A DNA stretch of 64,000 nt, from the NCBI RefSeq assembly GCF_026342355.1, contig NZ_JAPEMV010000001.1, positions 1,798,001-1,862,000 on the forward strand, read 5' to 3'. This document shows, piece after piece, positions 43,418-52,407 of this stretch; the first letter of the stretch is position 1; each line of letters begins with the position of its first letter. The notes under the pieces are model-generated. The model worked only from the letters and a program-made list of their open reading frames with translations. It did not search any database and had not been told where the DNA came from. The translations under genes and the position numbers were made by a program. Origin of the DNA: Streptomyces sp. NBC_00249 (GTDB lineage Bacteria; Actinomycetota; Actinomycetes; Streptomycetales; Streptomycetaceae).

Positions 43418-44746
43418 TCAGCGTTCTCGGTACATTTCAGCCACCAGGAAGGCCAGATCCAGCGACTGGGTCCGGTTGAGCCGGGGGTCACAGGTGGATT
43501 CGTAGCGCTCGCTCAGTTCCTCCAGGCTGACTTCCTCACCGCCGCCCACGCATTCGGTGACATCGCCCCCGGTGAACTCCAGGTGCACGCCCCCGGGATG
43601 CGTCCCGAGCTCGCGGTGGACCTCGAAGAAGCCCTTCACCTCGTCGACGATGTCGTCGAAGCGGCGGGTCTTGAGCCCCGACGGCGCCTCGAAGGTGTTG
43701 CCGTGCATGGGATCGCTCACCCACGCCACCGGCGCCCCCTCCGCGGCCGTCTTCTCCACCAGCTCGGGCAGCCGGTCGCGGACCTGGCCGGCGCCCATGC
43801 GGACGATGAAGGTGAGCCGGCCCGGCTCCCGTTCGGGATCGAGCCGGTCGATGAGCCGCAGCACCGTGTCAGAGTCGGTGGTGGGGCCGAGCTTGACCGC
43901 GACCGGGTTGGAGATCTTCGAGAAGAACTCCACGTGCGCCCCGTCGAGGTCGCGGGTCCGCTCCCCGATCCACAGCATGTGGCCGCTGCCCGAGTAGAGC
44001 CGCCCGGTCGCCGGGTCCTCGCGGACCAGCGGCTCCTCGTACTCCAGGAGCAGGCCCTCGTGGCTGACGTAGAACTCCACCGCGTGCTGGATGCGTTCGT
44101 CGGCCCCGCAGGCCCGCATGAAGTTGAGTGCCTGGTCGATCTGGGTGGCGAGCTCCGCGTAGCGCGCCCCGACGGGCGAGCGGGCGACGAAGTCCTGGTT
44201 CCAGGCGTGCGCCTGGCGCAGGTCCGCGTACCCGCCGGTGGTGAAGGCGCGTACGAGGTTCAGCGTGCCGGAGGCCGCCTGGTGCATCCGCAGCAGCCGG
44301 CCCGGGTCCGGGGTGCGTTCGGCCTCCTCGAAGGGGAAGCCGTTGACGGCGTCGCCCCGGTAGGCCGGCAGGGTCAGCCCGCCGCGGGTCTCGGTGGGCT
44401 TGGAGCGGGGTTTGGCGTACTGGCCCGCCATCCGGCCGATCTTCACGACGGGCACGGAGGCGGCGTACTGGAGGACCAGCGCCATCTGGAGCAGGGTGCG
44501 CACCTTGCGGCGTACGGAGTCCTCCCGGACGTCCGCGAAGGTCTCGGCGCAGTCGCCGCCCTGGAGGAGGAAGGCCTCGCCCCGGGCGACGGCGCCGAGC
44601 CGCTGCTTGAGCTGCTCGCACTCGGCGGCGACGACGAGCGGAACGGTGTCGCGCAGCTGCGTCCGTACGGCGTCCAGGGCGGCGGTGTCGGGCCATTCGG
44701 GCTGTTGTGCCGCGGGCAGGGCCCGCCAGGAATCCACGTGGTCCAC
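43418..44746 (-). CDS. 3-deoxy-7-phosphoheptulonate (DAHP) synthase, class II
   Basis: 442 residues from a GTG at 44746, chosen for the AAAGGAG site 6 nt upstream; a GTG at 44764 overlapping the trpG stop is the alternative. Class II (plant-like) motifs are FLLQGGDCAETF, GRMAGQYAKPRS, WVSDPMHGNTFE and HPGGVHLEFTGGDVTEC, covering the metal Cys/His/Glu/Asp ligands. It joins phosphoenolpyruvate and erythrose 4-phosphate, the first step of the shikimate pathway. It is the last gene of the SbnB-trpE-trpG-DAHP run. A cluster copy bypasses feedback control of the housekeeping enzyme, as inferred for SCO3210 in the calcium-dependent antibiotic locus. Confidence 0.92.
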   Translation of the reverse strand: MDHVDSWRALPAAQQPEWPDTAALDAVRTQLRDTVPLVVAAECEQLKQRLGAVARGEAFLLQGGDCAETFADVREDSVRRKVRTLLQMALVLQYAASVPVVKIGRMAGQYAKPRSKPTETRGGLTLPAYRGDAVNGFPFEEAERTPDPGRLLRMHQAASGTLNLVRAFTTGGYADLRQAHAWNQDFVARSPVGARYAELATQIDQALNFMRACGADERIQHAVEFYVSHEGLLLEYEEPLVREDPATGRLYSGSGHMLWIGERTRDLDGAHVEFFSKISNPVAVKLGPTTDSDTVLRLIDRLDPEREPGRLTFIVRMGAGQVRDRLPELVEKTAAEGAPVAWVSDPMHGNTFEAPSGLKTRRFDDIVDEVKGFFEVHRELGTHPGGVHLEFTGGDVTECVGGGEEVSLEELSERYESTCDPRLNRTQSLDLAFLVAEMYRER

Positions 44747-44760
44747 GAGTTGCTCCTTTG

Positions 44761-45357
44761 TCACCGGGCGAGGGCGTCTGCGGGCTGGGTCCGTGCGGTG
44801 GTGAGGAAGTTCTCCAGGAGCCGCAGCCCGCCGACGGTCGTGATCGACTCGGGGTGGAACTGCACTCCTTCGACGGCGAGGGTCCGGTGGCGCAGCCCCA
44901 TGACGTAGCCGTCGTCGACGGCGTGGGCGGTGGCGATCAGCTCCTGCGGCAGCGGCTCGGCCACGATGAGCGAGTGGTATCGGGTGGCGGTCATGGTCTC
45001 GCCGAGCCCGGCGAAGACCCCGGCGCCGTCGTGGGCGACCTCGCTGGTCTTGCCGTGCTTGAGCCGGTCGGCGACCTGTACGCGGCCGCCGTAGGCCAGG
45101 CCGATGGCCTGGTGGCCTAGGCAGATCCCGAGGAGCGGCACCCGCCCGGCGAAGCGGTGCACCAGCTCGACGTGGCCGGACTCGGCGGGATGTCCGGGGC
45201 CCGGGCCGAGGACCACCGCGTCGGGCAGGCGCGCGGCGAGCTCGTCGGGGCTCTCGGTGCCTGAGCGGACGACCTCGGTGGTGGCGCCGAGGGTGCGCAG
45301 GTACTGGTCGATGATGTGGGTGAAGCTGTCGTACGCGTCGACGAGCAGGACCTTCAC
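44761..45357 (-). CDS. trpG: Anthranilate synthase component II, glutamine amidotransferase
   Basis: 198 residues from a GTG at 45357. Class I amidotransferase triad: Cys in GICLGHQAIGLAYGG, and His and Glu in VEGVQFHPESI. It provides ammonia from glutamine to the TrpE subunit encoded just upstream, whose stop it overlaps by GTGA. Such overlaps are typical of subunits made in equal amounts. The paralogous use in p-aminobenzoate synthesis is less likely, because trpD and a TrpE-like subunit are nearby. Confidence 0.92.
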   Translation of the reverse strand: MKVLLVDAYDSFTHIIDQYLRTLGATTEVVRSGTESPDELAARLPDAVVLGPGPGHPAESGHVELVHRFAGRVPLLGICLGHQAIGLAYGGRVQVADRLKHGKTSEVAHDGAGVFAGLGETMTATRYHSLIVAEPLPQELIATAHAVDDGYVMGLRHRTLAVEGVQFHPESITTVGGLRLLENFLTTARTQPADALAR

Positions 45358-46892
45358 GGGAGCAGCTCCTCACCGGTGAGCGCCCAGTAGGCCGCCCCCA
45401 TCTTGTGCAGGGTCTCGCGCCACTCGGCGGCGGGCGAGGAGTCGGCGACGATGCCGGCGCAGCTCTGGGTGGAGTACGTCGACCCGTCGTGGGTGACCGT
45501 GCGGATGCACAGTGCGAGGCGGGACCAGCCGCGGACGTCGACGAGGCCGACGGCTCCCGCGTACATGCCCCGGGAATCGCTCTCCAGTTCGGAGATGATC
45601 TCCATGGCGCGGATCTTGGGGGCGCCGGTGACGGTTCCGGCGGGGAAGGTGGCCTTCAGCGCCGACCAGGTGTCCTCGCCTGGGGCGAGCAGGCCCTCGA
45701 CGGTGGAGACGAGGTGGAAGACGTGCGAGAAGGTCTCGACCGTCATCACCTCGCGGGCGTCGAGGGTGGTGGGCAGGCAGACCCGGCCGATGTCGTTGCG
45801 GCACAGGTCGACGAGCATCACGTGCTCGGCCTGCTCCTTCTCGCTGGCGAGCAGGGCCTCGATGCGCGGGCCGTCGACCTCGGGGTCGCCGCTGCGGGGG
45901 GTGGTGCCGGCGATGGGCCGCATGACGATCCGGTCGCCCTCGGTGCGGAAGAGCACCTCGGGGCTGGCGCCGATCAGGGTGGAGCCGCAGCGGGGGACGA
46001 GGTACATGTACGGCGAGGGGTTGCGGGCGCGCAGTCGGCGGTAGACGTCCGAGGGGGTCAGCGCGCTGTCCACCTCGATGCGGTGGCCGATCTGGATCTG
46101 GTAGATGTCGCCGACGCCGATGTGCCCCAGGCAGCGCTCGACGTGGGCCAGGAAGGCGCTCTCGTCGGTGCTGTCGCGGACGGCGGAGGGTGCGGGGGCC
46201 TTCGGGGTCCGCCCGGCGGGCTCGGCCATCCCGGCGGTCAGCCGCTCGACGATCCCGGCCAGGTCGGTACGGGCGGCGGGGCCGCCGTCGGGGCCGAAGG
46301 CCTCGCTGCGGGCGGCGAGGCGGACGGCCGTACCGGCGTCGAGGTCGTACCAGACGGTGTCCTGGAACAGGGTCAGGACCAGGTCGGGGCCGCCGTCGGC
46401 GCCCACCGCGCGCTCCGGCAGCTCCTCCATGTACCAGGCGGCTCCGTACCCGATGGTGGCGAGGAAGCCGAAGGCGTACTCGGGGCGGGTGCTGTCGACG
46501 TCGAAGGAGGCCTGGACGGCCCGCAGGACGTCCCAGACCTGCTCGGGCCGCTCGAAGAGGCGGTCGCCGCCGGGGCCGGTGACCAGGCCCAGGCCGTCGG
46601 CGACACGCGACAGTTCGGCCAGTACGGGCGGCACGCCGACGGCGGAGATCCGCCCGGGGAAGATCCGCAGCTCGGCGAGCCGGCCGAAGCCGACGACCGC
46701 CGAGTTCCCGTCGAACTCGGGGCTCTCCAGGGACTCCAGGAGGAACACGTCCTCCCCGAACCGCGCCCGCAGGGCCTCGTACAGCTCCATGGGCGGGTGC
46801 GGGTCGAGGACGGTCTCCTCGACTCTGACGGGGAGGGGGGACCGGCCGTGATCGGCCGGCGCCCGAGTGGTGGTGTCGAGCAGTGTGGTCAC
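45354..46892 (-). CDS. trpE: Anthranilate synthase component I
   Basis: 512 residues from a GTG at 46892. Chorismate-binding core: IYQIQIGHRIEV, SPYMYLV, IGASPEVLFR, MRPIAGTTPR, LVDLCRNDIGRV and FPAGTVTGAPKIRAMEII. It forms anthranilate from chorismate with the TrpG subunit. It follows the SbnB-like gene by 91 nt. The N-terminal domain that senses tryptophan is present but divergent, so relaxed feedback is possible; this cannot be decided by reading. Confidence 0.9.
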   Translation of the reverse strand: MTTLLDTTTRAPADHGRSPLPVRVEETVLDPHPPMELYEALRARFGEDVFLLESLESPEFDGNSAVVGFGRLAELRIFPGRISAVGVPPVLAELSRVADGLGLVTGPGGDRLFERPEQVWDVLRAVQASFDVDSTRPEYAFGFLATIGYGAAWYMEELPERAVGADGGPDLVLTLFQDTVWYDLDAGTAVRLAARSEAFGPDGGPAARTDLAGIVERLTAGMAEPAGRTPKAPAPSAVRDSTDESAFLAHVERCLGHIGVGDIYQIQIGHRIEVDSALTPSDVYRRLRARNPSPYMYLVPRCGSTLIGASPEVLFRTEGDRIVMRPIAGTTPRSGDPEVDGPRIEALLASEKEQAEHVMLVDLCRNDIGRVCLPTTLDAREVMTVETFSHVFHLVSTVEGLLAPGEDTWSALKATFPAGTVTGAPKIRAMEIISELESDSRGMYAGAVGLVDVRGWSRLALCIRTVTHDGSTYSTQSCAGIVADSSPAAEWRETLHKMGAAYWALTGEELLP

Positions 46893-46983
46893 TGAATCAC
46901 TTTCCTCGGATGGCTCGGGGCCGTTCGGGGCGGCCGTGGTGCGCCGGGCGGACGGCGCGGGGTGGGGCAGGGCGGGGCAGGGC

Positions 46984-48018
46984 TCAGCCGTAGCGGCGCA
47001 TCTCGTGGAAGAAGTCCTCGACGACCGTGAGGCCGCCCTGGCCCCGGAGGGTGTCGTAGATGTGCCGGCCGACCGCGAGGTCGAGCACGCCCAGGCCGAA
47101 GGGGGAGAAGAAGACGGGCTTGTCCTCGGGGACGGAAAGCTGCCCGGAGAGCACGTCGTAGAGGGTGCCGTCGACGAACTCGCGGCTGCCGGTGAGCTGT
47201 TCGGCCAGGTGGGGGGAGGTGTCGGCCTTGAGGCAGTGCTCGATGTCGTCGACGACGTTGAAGCCGGAGAGGATCACCTCGGCCGACAGGTCGCGCAGGG
47301 AGACGTGCAGCACCAGCGGGTTGTGGGTGAACCAGTCCGGGTCGGTGACGTGGGGGGTGCCGGCGACGGTGGCGAAGACGACCAGGTCGCTCTCGCGGAT
47401 CAGCTTCTCGGCGCTGTCGTGGACGGTGACCGGGCCTTCCTCGCCCGAGCGGGTGAGGTAGTCGGCGAAGCCCTCGGCGTGCTCGGTGGACAGGTCGTGC
47501 ACACCGATCTCGTCGAACTCCCAGCCCGTGCCCGCCAGGTACTGGTGGATGAAGCGGGCGATCAGCCCGACGCCGAAGAAGCCGATCCGGCGCGGGCGGC
47601 CGCCGGCCGGGCTGAGCCGGTCGGCCGCCAGCGCGGCGGAGGCGGCGGTGCGCGCCGCGCTGATGATCGAGGATTCCAGGCAGGCCAGCGGATATCCGGT
47701 CTCGGGGTCGTTCAGGATCAGTACGGCGGAGGCGCGCGGAATTCCGGCCGCCACATTCTCGGGGAAGCTGGAAATCCACTTCAGTCCGTCGACCGGCGCC
47801 TCTCCGCCGATGGACGCCGGCAGCGCGATGATCCGCGAGGTCGGGCGGTCGGGAAAGCGCAGGAAATAGGACGGCGGATTGACCGTCCCGCCCTCGCCGT
47901 GCACCCGATAAGCGGATTCGATCAATCCGACCACTTCGGGCGCACGGCCGTCGAGGACTTCGTGCACCTGGGCGCCGGGGATCACGGCGAAAGAGGGCGC
48001 GCCGGTCGTACGTGACAT
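46984..48018 (-). CDS. SbnB-like dehydrogenase for L-2,3-diaminopropionate (ornithine cyclodeaminase family)
   Basis: 344 residues from the ATG at 48018, which has GGAG 7 nt upstream. The ornithine-cyclodeaminase/mu-crystallin fold shows VDGLKWISSFPEN (substrate Lys), ESSIISAARTAASAALAA, the NAD motif GFFGVGLIARFI, and GFNVVDDIEHC. In SbnB-type enzymes it oxidatively splits N-(1-amino-1-carboxyethyl)glutamate to 2-oxoglutarate and L-2,3-diaminopropionate. The partner SbnA-like gene is at 36909-37946. Unusually, SbnB leads the tryptophan-precursor genes instead of sitting beside SbnA. Promoter at 48058-48091. Confidence 0.87.
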   Translation of the reverse strand: MSRTTGAPSFAVIPGAQVHEVLDGRAPEVVGLIESAYRVHGEGGTVNPPSYFLRFPDRPTSRIIALPASIGGEAPVDGLKWISSFPENVAAGIPRASAVLILNDPETGYPLACLESSIISAARTAASAALAADRLSPAGGRPRRIGFFGVGLIARFIHQYLAGTGWEFDEIGVHDLSTEHAEGFADYLTRSGEEGPVTVHDSAEKLIRESDLVVFATVAGTPHVTDPDWFTHNPLVLHVSLRDLSAEVILSGFNVVDDIEHCLKADTSPHLAEQLTGSREFVDGTLYDVLSGQLSVPEDKPVFFSPFGLGVLDLAVGRHIYDTLRGQGGLTVVEDFFHEMRRYG

Positions 48019-48057
48019 CGCAGACTCCACAGCTCGGCAGTTTTCTCGTCTGCGATG

Positions 48058-48091
48058 ACGCTAGGGACCGGGCTTATCGCCGGGTTATTGC
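48058..48091 (-). promoter_or_regulatory. SARP-type promoter of the SbnB-trpE-trpG-DAHP operon
   Basis: Minus-strand heptamers GCAATAA and GCGATAA (plus-strand 48085-48091 and 48074-48080), 11 bp apart, 10 nt, then -10 TAGCGT (48058-48063). It differs from the other sites by ATAA in place of ATAG, but spacing and -10 match. It fills the short gap between the SbnB start and the SARP gene stop. Confidence 0.65.
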
Positions 48092-48095
48092 ACGC

Positions 48096-51000
48096 TTACG
48101 CGCTCTCCCCCCGCGCCCCGGCCGCGGGCACGTCGCCGGAACCCGGCCGCTCCAGCGCCCGGGCCGCCTTCTCCTCCCACGGCGGGGCGCCGATGCCCTG
48201 GAAGATGCCGAGCGCTGCCCGCAGATGGGCCCGCCCCTCGTCCTCCCGCCCACTCCCCCGGTAGGCCTCGCCGAGTGCGAGCCGGATCTGCCCCTCGATC
48301 ATCGGGCTCCGGGTGCGTCTGGCAGCGTCCAGCGCCCCCAGGAAGGTCCGCTCGGCCGCCTCGGCGGCGCCCGCCGAGTGCCGGGTCTGTGCCAGGCCCA
48401 GCAGCGCGTACGCCTGCCCGAGCAGGTCGGACTTCTCCTCCACGATGCCCACCGCCCGGGCGAAGGCCACCTCGGCCTCCTCCAGTCGGCCCAGCTCCAG
48501 GTACGCGCTGGCCAGCCGGTACGTGCCCTGCGCCAGGCTGCGCGAGACGCCGCCCTGGATGGCCTCGGAGACCCGTACCGCGTCCAGACCCAGCTCTACG
48601 GCAGCCTCCGGCTGTCCCTGGTCGAGGGCGAGCTGGGCCATCCCGTTGAGCACGTAGGCCTCCGAGGCCCGGTCACCCGCCGCACGGAACACCGGAAGTG
48701 CCTCGCCCAGCCGGTCCACGGCCCGGCCGTACTCCCCCCGGATCCGGTCGATCACCGCGAGGTTGCGCAGGACCAGGGCCCGGCCCAGGGCATCCTCAGC
48801 CCGCGTGTAGAGGTCGAGGGCCGTCTCGTGCCGCTCGGCGGACTGGTCGAGCCGCCGCAGCCGCAGGTCGACGGCGCCGAGCTGCTGCTCCATCGCCGCC
48901 TCGCCACGCAGGTTGTCCGCACTGCGTGCCGCTTTGAGCGCGTACTCGCTGCACCGGCGCCAGTCCTCCAGGTAGTTGCGCGACTCGAACAGAACCGTCA
49001 TGGAGGCGACCAGGTCCCAGGCGAGGTCGGACAGGCCCAGCCGGGCGGTCTGCTCGACCAGGGCGACCAGCGAGAGCCGCTCGGCCTCGTACCACTCCAG
49101 CGGCGCCGCCAAGAGTTCCTCCAGCAGGACCGCGTCGATCTCCCGCCGGGGCACCTCGCTGTGCACGATGCCGTAGTCACCGCCGTACTCGCGCCGGTGC
49201 GCCTCCTCCGCGATGGTCAGACAGGTCCGGAAGACCCGGTCGCAGGCGGCGAGCCGGTCCTCCTCGCTCTCTTCCTCCCGGGCCAGTTCGTCCGCGTACA
49301 ACCGCATCAGGTTCTGGAAGCGGTAGCGCAGCTGCCCGGTGGCGTCGACGCCGACGACCTCCAGGAACTGGGCGTCCACGAGGTGCTCTATGAGCCGCTC
49401 GGCGTCCAGTACGTCCTGGTCCATCAGCGCGGCCCCGACCCACGCCGTGAAGTCGGGTACGCCGAGCAGCCCCAGCAGTCGGTACAGCCGGGCCGCGTCC
49501 TTGTGCAGGTAGCGGTAGCTCAGCTCGAAGCTGGCCCGGATCTGGGACTCGCCCTGGCTGAGCTCGTCCAGCCGGCGGCGCCCGTCGCTGAGCCGGGTGA
49601 CCAGGTGCCGCACCGTCCAGTGCGGCTTCGACGCCAGCCGGGCGGCGGCGATGCGCAGCGCGAGCGGCAGCCGGTCGCACAGCTCGACCAGCCGCGCCGA
49701 CTCGGCCGGCGCGGCGAGGACGCGGCCCTCCCCGACGATCCGGCCGAGCAGCTCGACGGCGTCCTCCTGCGGCAGCAGCCCCAGGTGGACCCGGGCCCGC
49801 TGCGGCCAGGTCACCAGCTGCTCCAGCTGTTCCCGGCTGGTCACCAGCACGGTGCTGCCGCCCCCGCCGGGCAGCAGCGGGCGGATCTGCGCGAAGGTGC
49901 GGACGTTGTCGAGGACGATCAGCACCCGGCGCTCCGCGAGCACGCTGCGGTACAGCGCGATCCGGTCCTCCAGGCCGTTGGGCACGTCGTCGCTGTCGAC
50001 ACCGAGGGAACGCAGGAAGCGGCTGAGGATGTCGCCGGCCGTGGTCGGGGCGTGGTGCTCGTCATAGCCGCGGAGGTCGGCGAACAGCCGCCCGTCCGGG
50101 TACTGTTCGGTAACCCGGTGCGCCCAGCGGACACCGAGACCGGTCTTTCCCACGCCCGCGACGCCCGTGATCAGCCCGACGGTGGGCGTACGGCCGCCGT
50201 CGCCCTCGCCCACGAGGGTGTCGAGCGAGTCGAGTTCCTCGGCGCGCCCCGCGAACCCCGGGACGTCGGGTGGCAGTTCGGACGGTACGACGTGCCCGCG
50301 CGCTGCGGCGGCCTCCGGCACGGCATCGAGCGGCACCGCCCCCAGTGAGGGGTCGTCGCGCAGGATCGCGTCGTGCAGCTCCTGGAGTTCGGGGCCGGGT
50401 TCCATGCCCAGTTCGTCGATGAAGTGGCGCCGCGCCTCCCGGAAGCTCTCCATCGCCTCGGCCCGCCGCCCGGCTCGGTACTGGGCCAGGATGAAGTGGT
50501 AGCGGGTGCGTTCCCTCAGCGGGTGTTCGCGTACCGTCGCGGCCAGTTCGGGCAGCAGCAGCTGGTGCCGGCCGAGCTCCAGCTGGACCCCGGTCATCGC
50601 CTCGTAGGCGTTGATGCGGACCTCTTCCCAGCGGGCCGCCTCGTCCTCGACGAGCTGGCCGGTCACCCCGGCCAGCGCTGGGCCGCGCCACAGCGCGAGC
50701 GCCTCGGCGTACGAACGTGCGGCGTCGGCGGGTCTCTGCTCGCGGACGGCGATCTCCGCTTCGGCGACCAGCCGCGAGAAGGTGACGGTGTCCAGCGCGT
50801 GCCCCTCCGCACGCAGCAGGTACCCCGGGTGCGCGGTGACGATGACCTCGTCGGCCACTCCCTCGGCCTTGAACGCCTTGCGCAGAGCGGCGATCACGAT
50901 GGCCACCTGGGTCCGCGCGGTGGCAGGAGGCCTCCCGTTCCACACTACATCGACAAGTGTGTCAACTGGCACAATCCGCCCGGGACTCAGGAGCAGAAGG

Positions 51001-51119
51001 GCCAGAATCGTACGTTGCCGGGCACCTCCTACCGGAACCGTCCGCTCCCCCGCGGTGGCCATAAGTGGACCAAGAATTCTGAAGCTGAGCCGCTCACCCA
51101 ATGGATCTCCCCCCGTCAC
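48096..51119 (-). CDS. SARP-family transcriptional activator with NB-ARC and TPR domains (AfsR type)
   Basis: 1,007 residues. Residues about 10-100 form the OmpR-like winged helix (FRILGPL, RQRTILALLLL, LVDVVWNGRPPATARTQV); about 105-255 is the bacterial transcriptional activation domain (LWRGPALAGV, RRHFIDELGMEPG). The NB-ARC ATPase comes next, with P-loop GVAGVGKTGLGVRW near 320, LIVLDNVR, and RLPLALRIAAARLASKP. From about 690 on there are TPR-like repeats. It should activate the nine direct-repeat promoters found in the cluster. Start: GTG at 51119 has no clear ribosome site; a TTG at 51101 (6 residues later) follows GGGGGAG at good spacing and may be the true start. Confidence 0.9.
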   Translation of the reverse strand: MTGGDPLGERLSFRILGPLMATAGERTVPVGGARQRTILALLLLSPGRIVPVDTLVDVVWNGRPPATARTQVAIVIAALRKAFKAEGVADEVIVTAHPGYLLRAEGHALDTVTFSRLVAEAEIAVREQRPADAARSYAEALALWRGPALAGVTGQLVEDEAARWEEVRINAYEAMTGVQLELGRHQLLLPELAATVREHPLRERTRYHFILAQYRAGRRAEAMESFREARRHFIDELGMEPGPELQELHDAILRDDPSLGAVPLDAVPEAAAARGHVVPSELPPDVPGFAGRAEELDSLDTLVGEGDGGRTPTVGLITGVAGVGKTGLGVRWAHRVTEQYPDGRLFADLRGYDEHHAPTTAGDILSRFLRSLGVDSDDVPNGLEDRIALYRSVLAERRVLIVLDNVRTFAQIRPLLPGGGGSTVLVTSREQLEQLVTWPQRARVHLGLLPQEDAVELLGRIVGEGRVLAAPAESARLVELCDRLPLALRIAAARLASKPHWTVRHLVTRLSDGRRRLDELSQGESQIRASFELSYRYLHKDAARLYRLLGLLGVPDFTAWVGAALMDQDVLDAERLIEHLVDAQFLEVVGVDATGQLRYRFQNLMRLYADELAREEESEEDRLAACDRVFRTCLTIAEEAHRREYGGDYGIVHSEVPRREIDAVLLEELLAAPLEWYEAERLSLVALVEQTARLGLSDLAWDLVASMTVLFESRNYLEDWRRCSEYALKAARSADNLRGEAAMEQQLGAVDLRLRRLDQSAERHETALDLYTRAEDALGRALVLRNLAVIDRIRGEYGRAVDRLGEALPVFRAAGDRASEAYVLNGMAQLALDQGQPEAAVELGLDAVRVSEAIQGGVSRSLAQGTYRLASAYLELGRLEEAEVAFARAVGIVEEKSDLLGQAYALLGLAQTRHSAGAAEAAERTFLGALDAARRTRSPMIEGQIRLALGEAYRGSGREDEGRAHLRAALGIFQGIGAPPWEEKAARALERPGSGDVPAAGARGESA

Positions 51120-51430
51120 TGACCGGGCCCGGCCAGCTCGCTGAGCCTACCTGTCTGCCGCTGACAGAAAAGAGGCGTGGCACAAGCCGAGTGGCCGGTG
51201 GGGCACCCATGACCGAAAGCTGATCCATCATGTGGTGATTGGCTTGAACTCGCCTTCGCACACCCTCGCGTTCCAGGGTCCGGACGGCAAACATCGAGCC
51301 AAGAAGCGGCAAACCGGAAGCCCCCGAAGCCCTCCCCCACCCCGCGCCCAACGAAGAACCGCCCCCCGAGGATGCGCATGGCGAGGCCCCCGCGAGCACT
51401 CGCGGGGGCCGGGCCGTGCTCAGGGAGCCG
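51120..51430. other. 311-bp gap upstream of the SARP gene
   Basis: No gene is seen here. The left part should hold the SARP gene promoter, but I find no NNNATAG pair, so there is no sign of self-activation through the cluster operator. The right part contains the terminator hairpin of the secreted-protein gene (51385-51410). Composition is less biased towards GC around 51170-51250 than in flanking genes. This gap is the likely right boundary of the cluster. Confidence 0.5.
51385..51410. terminator. Terminator hairpin after the secreted-protein gene
   Basis: A perfect 12-bp stem (51385-51396 with 51399-51410) with a 2-nt loop, 21 nt past the stop at 51431 in the direction of that gene. Confidence 0.75.
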
Positions 51431-52225
51431 TCAGCCGCCGGCCGGGGCGGGTGCCGTCGCGAAGTGGAGGGGGTGCTTCACGAATTCCGGGCCCCGGACC
51501 CGGGTGCCGTGGACCACCAGTTCGCAGCCGGGCGCGACACGGCAGTCGACCGTGCGGCCGTCGTTGGCGGTGAAGGTCGCCGAGAGGGTGAGCGTCTCGT
51601 CGAGACGGCCCTGGTCCGTGGTGGCCGGCGGGCGGCCCCGGGTACGGCAGGCGCCGGCGTCCGGGGAGCCCGCGGCGCACTCCAGGACCACCGAGTGGTA
51701 CCGCGGTTCGTAGCCCCGCCCCGTGACGTGCACGGACTGGCCGTCCACCAGACCCTCGTACGGGTTCACCCGTACCGTGGGCGCCGCCTCGAGGGCGCCG
51801 TGCGGGCGGAAGCGCAGCGGGACGGTGGTGAGGACGGCCCCGGTGTTGTCCGTCAGGGCCAGCCGGCACGGCCGGTCGGCGGCCGCGGTGCGGCAGTCGA
51901 AGGGGCCCGAGCCGGTGGCGAGCTGGGCGTAGAGCTTCTTCGGAGCGACCTGAAGGGTGCCGTCCGGAAGGACGCGGAACTGGCGGGCGGTGTCCTCGTC
52001 ACAGGCACCCGCCACCGTGTCCGGGGCGCACAGCTCGACCCAGACGTACGCCTTGGGCGGGCCGCCCTTGACCGAGAACTCGACGATGTCCCCGTCCAGC
52101 AGCCCCGCGGTGCGGTTCACGAGAAGCTGCGGACCCGCGGTCGCCGCCTGCGCGGTCCCCGCGAACCCCACCCCGGCCAACGCCAGCACGAGCCCGGCGC
52201 GGGCGAGAGACCCCCAGAACCCCAT
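51431..52225 (-). CDS. Secreted protein with two neocarzinostatin-like domains
   Basis: 264 residues. The signal peptide is about 1-27 (LARAGLVLALAGVGFAGTAQA). The mature part has two Ig-like repeats. The second (about 140-255) follows the neocarzinostatin apoprotein pattern: PTVRVNPYEGLVDGQSVHVTG, then CA..AC, and a late VDCRVAPGCELVV with paired cysteines. The first (about 30-135) has the same GLLDGDIVEF opening and C..AC and FDC..PC pairs. Such apoproteins bind enediyne chromophores, but many Streptomyces carry relatives with no enediyne cluster, and no enediyne gene is seen here. The ATG at 52225 has GGAGGGGG upstream. Probably outside the cluster. Confidence 0.7.
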   Translation of the reverse strand: MGFWGSLARAGLVLALAGVGFAGTAQAATAGPQLLVNRTAGLLDGDIVEFSVKGGPPKAYVWVELCAPDTVAGACDEDTARQFRVLPDGTLQVAPKKLYAQLATGSGPFDCRTAAADRPCRLALTDNTGAVLTTVPLRFRPHGALEAAPTVRVNPYEGLVDGQSVHVTGRGYEPRYHSVVLECAAGSPDAGACRTRGRPPATTDQGRLDETLTLSATFTANDGRTVDCRVAPGCELVVHGTRVRGPEFVKHPLHFATAPAPAGG

Positions 52226-52407
52226 TGCTTCCCCCTCCTGGTCGACCTGTCCGATCGGGGGGATCCTCGTACTCACCGGCCACCCCGGCAAGGCCACCGA
52301 TTCGGCCGCCCGCCGGGACCCGCCACGGGGCGACCTCGAGGAACCGAACCGCCGCCCGGGGCGCCGCACGTCGCCGACGACGCCGCACACCACCCCGAAC
52401 CGCGGGG

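Noticed and set aside
51431..52225. Neocarzinostatin-like gene as evidence of an enediyne cluster
   Set aside because: No enediyne PKS or associated genes are in the window; relatives occur widely without such clusters.
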